Shown here: positions 11,778-15,944 of the stretch, in pieces
How positions within the stretch are numbered: position 1 is the stretch's first letter
Layout of the letters: the number at the start of each line of letters is the position of its first letter
Source: Fen-1077 sp050014355
GTDB lineage: Bacteria; Chloroflexota; Dehalococcoidia; Dehalococcoidales; RBG-16-60-22
Direction: 5' to 3'
DNA length: 15,944 nucleotides
Assembly (NCBI GenBank): GCA_050014355.1
Contig: JBEKDL010000053.1
Span: forward strand, 1-15,944
Notes under the pieces: model-generated
Database searches by the model: none
Seen by the model: only the letters and a program-made list of their open reading frames with translations
What the model was told of the DNA's origin: nothing
Position numbers and translations under genes: made by a program

Positions 11778-13604
11778 TTGGTCAGCAGTTTGGTACAGGA
11801 ACAACTTAAACGCATGCCGCACCTTCCCGGCGTTTATCTCATGCGGGATGCCGGCAAGGCCATACTCTACGTAGGCAAGGCCAACGACCTCCATAACCGC
11901 GTCAGGTCTTACTTCGTTGCCTCACCGCAGCTGCCGGAAAAGACCGCGCGTTTGGTGGCGGAGATTGCCGATATCGACTTCTTTATCGCTACTTCTGAAG
12001 AAGAAGCCCTCATCCTGGAAAACAACCTCATCAAGCAGTACCATCCCCGCTTCAACGTCCGCCTCAAGGACGATAAGACTTTCCCTTACCTAAAAATAAA
12101 CCTCGCCGAAGAATGGCCTACTATCTACATCACCCGGCGCATGGAGCAGGATGGTGGACGGTATTTCGGGCCGTTCGCCAGCCCGAAGTCGGTAAAAAGG
12201 ACATTGCGGCTTCTCCAGCGCCTTTTCCCGATACGCATTTGCACCAAGGTCATCAACGGCAAGGCCAAACATCCCTGCCTGGAATACCACCTGGGTCGCT
12301 GCCTCGGCCCCTGCGCCGGGGCCGTGAGCCGCAAGGAATACGCCCTGGCCATTAAAGAGGTGATTCTTTTCCTGGAAGGGAAGCAGGACAGGGTCGTCAG
12401 GGAGTTTAAAGCGCAGATGGACCGGGCCGCCGAAGCCATGGAATACGAGAAAGCGGCCCTGTTACGCGACCGCCTGCAGGCCATCCATGACGTCATCGAG
12501 GGAGAAAAGATTGCGGCCGTGATCAGGGGAGAAGAGGATGTCATCGCTTTCGTCCAGGAAGGCGACCAGGCCTACGTCCAGATTCTTTTCATCCGCGGCA
12601 GCAAGCTGACCGGCCGGGAGGGATTCCTCCTCCAGGGCACGCGCCAGGAAGAGCCTATCCAGATAATGACCAGCTTCGTGAAGCAGTACTACTCATCATC
12701 GCCGCAGATACCGCCCTTACTCCTGCTCCAGCACCCGGTCGAAGATAAGCTCATCATCCGGGAATGGCTGAAGGGTAAACGGGGCGGCAGGGTAGCTATA
12801 CTGGTGCCGCGGCGGGGCGCCAGGAAGCAGCTCATCGACATCGCCGCGGAAAACGCGCGGCAGGGACTGGAGCAGCTCAAGCTGAAAGAGCTGACGGCGG
12901 GCAAATCGGTGGATGCCGCCCTGGACGAGATTGAAAAAGAGCTCGATTTAAAAAGCCCGCCGGAACGCATGGAGGCTTACGATATCTCCAATATCCAGGG
13001 AAGCTCGGCGGTAGGCAGCCTGGTCGTCTTCGAAAAAGGCAGGCCGAAACCGGCGCATTACCGCCGTTTTAAAATCAAGACCATAGAAGGCGCCAACGAT
13101 TACGCCATGCTCCAGGAAGTCCTCCGGAGACGCTTCAAGCGCAGCTCCGAGAATGGAGACAAAACATCTGATACCTGGGCAATATTGCCCGACCTCATTC
13201 TAATCGATGGTGGCAAGGGGCAGCTTAACGCCGCGCTGGCCATATTGCGGGAAACAGGCCGGGAAGTCCCGCTGGCCAGCCTTGCCAAGGAGAACGAGGA
13301 GATTTTTCTGCCGGGGCGTAAAGACCCGGTCGTCCTGCCCCGCACTTCCCCCGGCCTCCAGCTTTTACAGCGCTTGCGGGACGAGGCGCATCGCTTCGCC
13401 GTGGGATATTTCACCACGGTGCACCGCCGGAAAACATTCGCTTCTGTGCTGGACAGCGTCCCGGGAATCGGGCCGCGGCGCAAAAGCGCCCTTCTCCGGC
13501 ATTTCGGCTCCGTCCAGAGAATCCGGGAGGCTTCCACGGAAGAGCTGGCCGCCGCGACGGGCATGAACCTCGAGCAGGCCGCCAGGATAAAGGAGTATTT
13601 GTAG
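11778..13604 (+). CDS. uvrC: Excinuclease ABC subunit C
   Basis: UvrC makes both incisions in nucleotide excision repair after UvrA/UvrB load onto damaged DNA. Order of domains in the 608 residues: GIY-YIG nuclease for the 3' cut (GVY at 18-20, YVG at 31-33, Arg41, Glu81 in EEALILENN); four cysteines C155, C167, C175, C179, spaced as in the iron-sulphur ligands of Escherichia coli UvrC; UVR domain for UvrB contact (about 205-240); RNase H-like nuclease for the 5' cut, with D402 (YDISNIQGSS) and D477 (LIDGGKGQL); and tandem helix-hairpin-helix DNA binding (about 555-608). The TTG start is preferred over the in-frame ATG at 11814 because the N-terminal helix LVQEQLKRMPHLPGVY is conserved and GGGAG stands 7 nt upstream. 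All catalytic residues are present. The GTPase gene begins 2 nt after its stop. Confidence 0.97.
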   Translation: MVSSLVQEQLKRMPHLPGVYLMRDAGKAILYVGKANDLHNRVRSYFVASPQLPEKTARLVAEIADIDFFIATSEEEALILENNLIKQYHPRFNVRLKDDKTFPYLKINLAEEWPTIYITRRMEQDGGRYFGPFASPKSVKRTLRLLQRLFPIRICTKVINGKAKHPCLEYHLGRCLGPCAGAVSRKEYALAIKEVILFLEGKQDRVVREFKAQMDRAAEAMEYEKAALLRDRLQAIHDVIEGEKIAAVIRGEEDVIAFVQEGDQAYVQILFIRGSKLTGREGFLLQGTRQEEPIQIMTSFVKQYYSSSPQIPPLLLLQHPVEDKLIIREWLKGKRGGRVAILVPRRGARKQLIDIAAENARQGLEQLKLKELTAGKSVDAALDEIEKELDLKSPPERMEAYDISNIQGSSAVGSLVVFEKGRPKPAHYRRFKIKTIEGANDYAMLQEVLRRRFKRSSENGDKTSDTWAILPDLILIDGGKGQLNAALAILRETGREVPLASLAKENEEIFLPGRKDPVVLPRTSPGLQLLQRLRDEAHRFAVGYFTTVHRRKTFASVLDSVPGIGPRRKSALLRHFGSVQRIREASTEELAAATGMNLEQAARIKEYL

Positions 13605-13606
13605 CC

Positions 13607-14587
13607 ATGCCGGCCAATTTAACGCCGCAATATCTTGAAGCCGAAAGAAATTTCCGCAACGCCAAATCCACCGAGGAAAAGATTGCCTGCCTCGAGGAAA
13701 TGCTGGCGGTCATGCCCAAGCACAAAGGGACAGACCACCTCCGGGCCGAGCTCCGAACAAAGATAGCCAAGCTGACGGACTCGCTGGGTAAGAAAGCGGC
13801 TACGGCGCATATGTCCATGAAGATTGAAAAGGCCGGCGCCGCCCAGGTAGCGGTCATCGGCCCGCCCAACACGGGAAAATCGCAAATCGTGGCCAGCATC
13901 ACCAGCGCCAGGCCTGTGGTAGCGGCCTACCCCTACACCACACAGACCGCGATGCCGGGGATGATGACTTTCGAGAACATCCAGCTCCAGCTTATTGATA
14001 CGCCGCCCATCGGCGAGCAGCCGCCGGAGTGGTGGCTATTGAATATCATCCGGCGCGCGGACATCCTGATGATTGTGGTGAGCCTCGCCGGGGATGCAGT
14101 AACCCCGGCTGATGCGATTGTGAAACTGCTTAAAGAGAAAAGGATAGGGCTCGGCCCGGCGCAGGCTGACGCAGACGATGAAAACTCGCCGGTGACCTAC
14201 AAAAAAACGCTTATCGTGGGCAACATGGCCGACCTGGACGAAGGCGGCAGGAACTATCAGGCTTTACAGAGTCGTTTTGAAGGCCAATTGCCTACTGTCG
14301 CGATATCTGCCATAAGCGGCAGTCTGGACGAGCTCAAGCGCAAGCTGTTCGAGATACTCGATGTCATACGCGTTTATACCAAGACCCCGGGCGGCAAGCC
14401 GGACATGACCGACCCCATCGTGCTGGAGAAGGGCAGCACCCTGGAAATGGCAGCCACTTCGATACACAAGTCCTTCGCCCAGAGGATGAAGTTTGCACGT
14501 ATCTGGGGCTCCGGCAAGCACGACGGCGTCATGGTCAGCCGCGACCATGTTCTGGAGGACGGGGACATCATCGAGTTGCACGTGTAA
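13607..14587 (+). CDS. TGS-domain GTPase, Obg/DRG-like
   Basis: The 326-residue P-loop GTPase has an N-terminal helical region (1-75) like that of DRG proteins, then the G1 loop GPPNTGKS (85-92), switch I YPYTTQTAMPGMM (109-120 region), G3 DTPP (131-134, usual D-x-P-G) and a C-terminal TGS domain (about 255-326, IRVYTKTPGGKPD...VLEDGDIIELHV). The G4 motif N-K-x-D, which sets guanine specificity, reads N-M-A-D (206-209), so the Lys is lost. A charged insert rich in Asp (AQADADDENSP, 185-195) precedes it. DRG/Obg proteins bind ribosomes or RNA; the precise role of this clade is unknown. It lies 2 nt behind uvrC, with AGGAG (13590-13594) inside the end of uvrC as ribosome binding site, so it is co-transcribed. 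It converges on the DUF72 gene with only 10 nt between stops and no visible terminator. Confidence 0.88.
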   Translation: MPANLTPQYLEAERNFRNAKSTEEKIACLEEMLAVMPKHKGTDHLRAELRTKIAKLTDSLGKKAATAHMSMKIEKAGAAQVAVIGPPNTGKSQIVASITSARPVVAAYPYTTQTAMPGMMTFENIQLQLIDTPPIGEQPPEWWLLNIIRRADILMIVVSLAGDAVTPADAIVKLLKEKRIGLGPAQADADDENSPVTYKKTLIVGNMADLDEGGRNYQALQSRFEGQLPTVAISAISGSLDELKRKLFEILDVIRVYTKTPGGKPDMTDPIVLEKGSTLEMAATSIHKSFAQRMKFARIWGSGKHDGVMVSRDHVLEDGDIIELHV

Positions 14588-14597
14588 CGGCTACTGT

Positions 14598-15323
14598 CTA
14601 CTTCTCGATAAAAGCGCGGATGGCCCGCGCGTTCTCCAGCGCGTAGCCGGCGAAATCGTTATTGAAGTAGATATACACCGAGGCCACTTTTCCAACCAGT
14701 CCCTGTATTTTCTCTGCCCAGTCAGCCATCTCATCGTCGGTATAGCGGCTGGAATAAAGTCCCTGACGGCCGTGAAAGCGGACGTAAATAAAATCAGTGG
14801 TGGCGAGCAGGGGAGCGGTCAGTGAAGGCATATCAAAGACACAAAAGCCGGCGCGATAGCGGCGCAACAGGTTGAAAACATCTTTCGCGAACCAGGACTC
14901 ATGCCTGAATTCCAGGACATGCTTTAAATCACCGGGCAGCCCGGCCAGGAATATCGCCAGTTTTTCATCGTCACGGCGCATACCGGGCGGCAGCTGGTAC
15001 AATAGAGGCCCCAGTTTTTCTTTTAACAGGCGCGCCCTTGACATAAAGTTGCCTACCGCGTCGGCGCAATCCTTGAGCCGTTTGACGTGGGTTATGAAGC
15101 GGCTGACTTTGACGGAAAAGACAAAATCGGGCGGTGAAGTATGATACCAGTTTTTAAAAGCGTCCTTCGAGGGGAGCCGGTAAAAGCTGTTGTTCAGCTC
15201 CAGCGTATTGAAGTGGCTGGCGTAAAACTCCAGCCAGCGGCGTTTGGGCAACTTTTCAGGATAGAAAATGCCGCGCCAGTCGTCATAGTGCCAGCCGGAC
15301 GTGCCGATAAGGTAATACGCCAT
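14598..15323 (-). CDS. DUF72 family protein (YecE-like)
   Basis: This 241-residue protein is of the DUF72/YecE family, thought to adopt a TIM-barrel fold; no reaction is established. Recognised signatures are IGTSGWHYDDWRGIFYP at the N-terminus (6-22), HFNTLELNNSFYRLP, LLYQLPPGMR, EFRHESW, and YVRFHGR with a C-terminal YIYFNNDFAGYALENA. GGGGAG lies 5-6 nt before the ATG on the minus strand. The length is typical and complete. It is divergent from the HAD gene at 15445 and convergent with the GTPase. No signal peptide, so cytoplasmic. Confidence 0.93.
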   Translation of the reverse strand: MAYYLIGTSGWHYDDWRGIFYPEKLPKRRWLEFYASHFNTLELNNSFYRLPSKDAFKNWYHTSPPDFVFSVKVSRFITHVKRLKDCADAVGNFMSRARLLKEKLGPLLYQLPPGMRRDDEKLAIFLAGLPGDLKHVLEFRHESWFAKDVFNLLRRYRAGFCVFDMPSLTAPLLATTDFIYVRFHGRQGLYSSRYTDDEMADWAEKIQGLVGKVASVYIYFNNDFAGYALENARAIRAFIEK

Positions 15324-15339
15324 AGCATCTCCCCGCGTT

Positions 15340-15368
15340 ATTCTAACACCGGAATTGAACTCGTTCCA
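15340..15368 (-). promoter_or_regulatory. Candidate DUF72 promoter, extended -10
   Basis: On the minus strand TAGAAT (15345-15340) is preceded by TGT, giving an extended -10 element. A poor -35, TGGAAC (15368-15363), lies at 17-nt spacing. The start would be near 15333, and the leader of about 10 nt holds the GGGGAG ribosome binding site. Confidence 0.5.
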
Positions 15369-15372
15369 GCCC

Positions 15373-15402
15373 TTGACCGCTCAAAGCTACATCGGATATA
15401 TT
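15373..15402 (+). promoter_or_regulatory. Candidate promoter of the HAD phosphatase gene
   Basis: TTGACC (15373-15378, 5 of 6) and TATATT (15397-15402, 5 of 6) are 18 nt apart, giving a transcript start near 15409 and a leader of about 35 nt that carries AAAGGAG (15425-15431). It lies back to back with the DUF72 promoter, with 4 nt between the two -35 boxes. Confidence 0.6.
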
Positions 15403-15444
15403 GGAAATAACTAATGCCGATTATAAAGGAGATTTTTAAAGACG

Positions 15445-15944
15445 ATGAAAACCGCCGTTCAGATTGACTTCGATGGCACGGTCACAATGGAGGACGTTAG
15501 CTTTCTCCTGCTGGATACGTACGTGGGGAACGAATGGCGGGAATACCTTAAGGAGTATACATCAGGGAAAATACCGGTGGGGACCTTCAATAAAAAAGTC
15601 TTCGGCATGATGAAGGCCGATAGGAAAACCATGACCGACCTGGTATTGACCAGTGAGCGCGTGAAAATACGCCCCGGCTTCCGCGAGCTCCTTGAATTTT
15701 GTGCTGGGAAGGGCTATAAAATCGTTATCGTCAGCAACGGGCTGCTTTTTTATATCCAGGCTATTTTGAAAAAGCTGGGTGTTGAGCGTATTAAGGGGCT
15801 GGAAATCTACGCGGCGAAAAATGACTTTTTCCCCGGCGGCGTGAAGGTCGCCTATATCGGGCCGGACGGGAAAGAGCTGGAGGCCGGATTTAAAGAAGCA
15901 TATACCGAAATGCTGGTAAAAAAAGGCTACCGCGTAATCTATAT
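15445..15944 (+). CDS. HAD-superfamily phosphatase, MtnX/SerB-like (3' truncated)
   Basis: The frame starts at ATG 15445 and is open to the window end (166 codons seen), so the 3' part is missing. Motif I is DFDGTVT (residues 8-14, nucleophile D8 and general acid D10), and motif II Ser lies in KIVIVSNGLLFYI. Between them is a helical cap of the kind in the phosphoserine phosphatase / MtnX group (FLLLDTYVGNEWREYLKEY...). The 'I-R-P-G-F-R-E-L-L-E-F' segment before motif II is typical of that group. The expected motif III/IV (Lys, G-D-G-x-x-D) would fall just past the window. Substrate cannot be fixed: MtnX acts in methionine salvage, SerB on phosphoserine. AAAGGAG lies about 13 nt before the ATG, longer than optimal. 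Divergent from DUF72. Confidence 0.85.
   Translation, partial: MKTAVQIDFDGTVTMEDVSFLLLDTYVGNEWREYLKEYTSGKIPVGTFNKKVFGMMKADRKTMTDLVLTSERVKIRPGFRELLEFCAGKGYKIVIVSNGLLFYIQAILKKLGVERIKGLEIYAAKNDFFPGGVKVAYIGPDGKELEAGFKEAYTEMLVKKGYRVIY

Noticed and set aside
1..15944. CRISPR array, tRNA, rRNA, insertion sequence or prophage
   Set aside because: No regularly spaced repeats, cloverleaf-like sequences, transposase or phage proteins were recognised; all large frames are assigned to other families.

Overview
The window looks like a bacterial chromosome segment of moderate GC. The gene set (type IV pilus genes with a PilM-PilN type fusion, a bacterial GH3-family adenylating enzyme, a 7TM-GAF-GGDEF-HD-GYP sensor, a TGS-domain GTPase, a DUF72 protein) suggests Chloroflexota, probably class Dehalococcoidia. 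This placement rests on recognition of protein families, not on a marker-gene tree. Both ends are cut inside genes: a pilus assembly gene on the left and a HAD phosphatase on the right.

Left part (1-4343), type IV pilus locus. A truncated PilM/PilN-like gene overlaps a PilT-type ATPase gene by 4 nt. After a 550-nt gap holding a 225-bp inverted-repeat element comes a prepilin on the minus strand with its own terminator. A second, partly decayed copy of the repeat follows, and its right edge forms the leader of a plus-strand prepilin peptidase gene. Assembly, motor, substrate and processing enzyme are therefore clustered, but the pilin is inverted between two related repeats.

Middle part (4344-11024), regulation and signalling. 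There is a small winged-helix regulator, a small ribbon-helix-helix-like protein of unknown function, a GH3-family acyl-adenylating enzyme, a 1006-residue membrane sensor carrying both a c-di-GMP synthase (GGDEF) and a c-di-GMP phosphodiesterase (HD-GYP) domain with intact motifs, and a NarL/LuxR regulator whose receiver lacks the acidic metal-binding pair. c-di-GMP is a common controller of type IV pili, so a functional link with the left part is plausible but inferred.

Right part (11025-15944), housekeeping genes. These are a manganese exporter (mntP), the excinuclease subunit uvrC, a TGS-domain GTPase two nucleotides behind uvrC, a convergent DUF72 gene, and a divergent HAD phosphatase cut by the window end.

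A recurring signal is leaderless expression. Three genes (4406 winged helix, 7266 sensor, 11122 mntP) have strong -35/-10 promoters whose -10 box ends 6-8 nt before the ATG, with no Shine-Dalgarno sequence. Other genes (pilin, GH3, DUF72) have normal ribosome binding sites. The sensor promoter also has two near-identical 14-bp repeats directly in front of its -35 box. No tRNA, rRNA, CRISPR array, insertion sequence or phage gene was seen.
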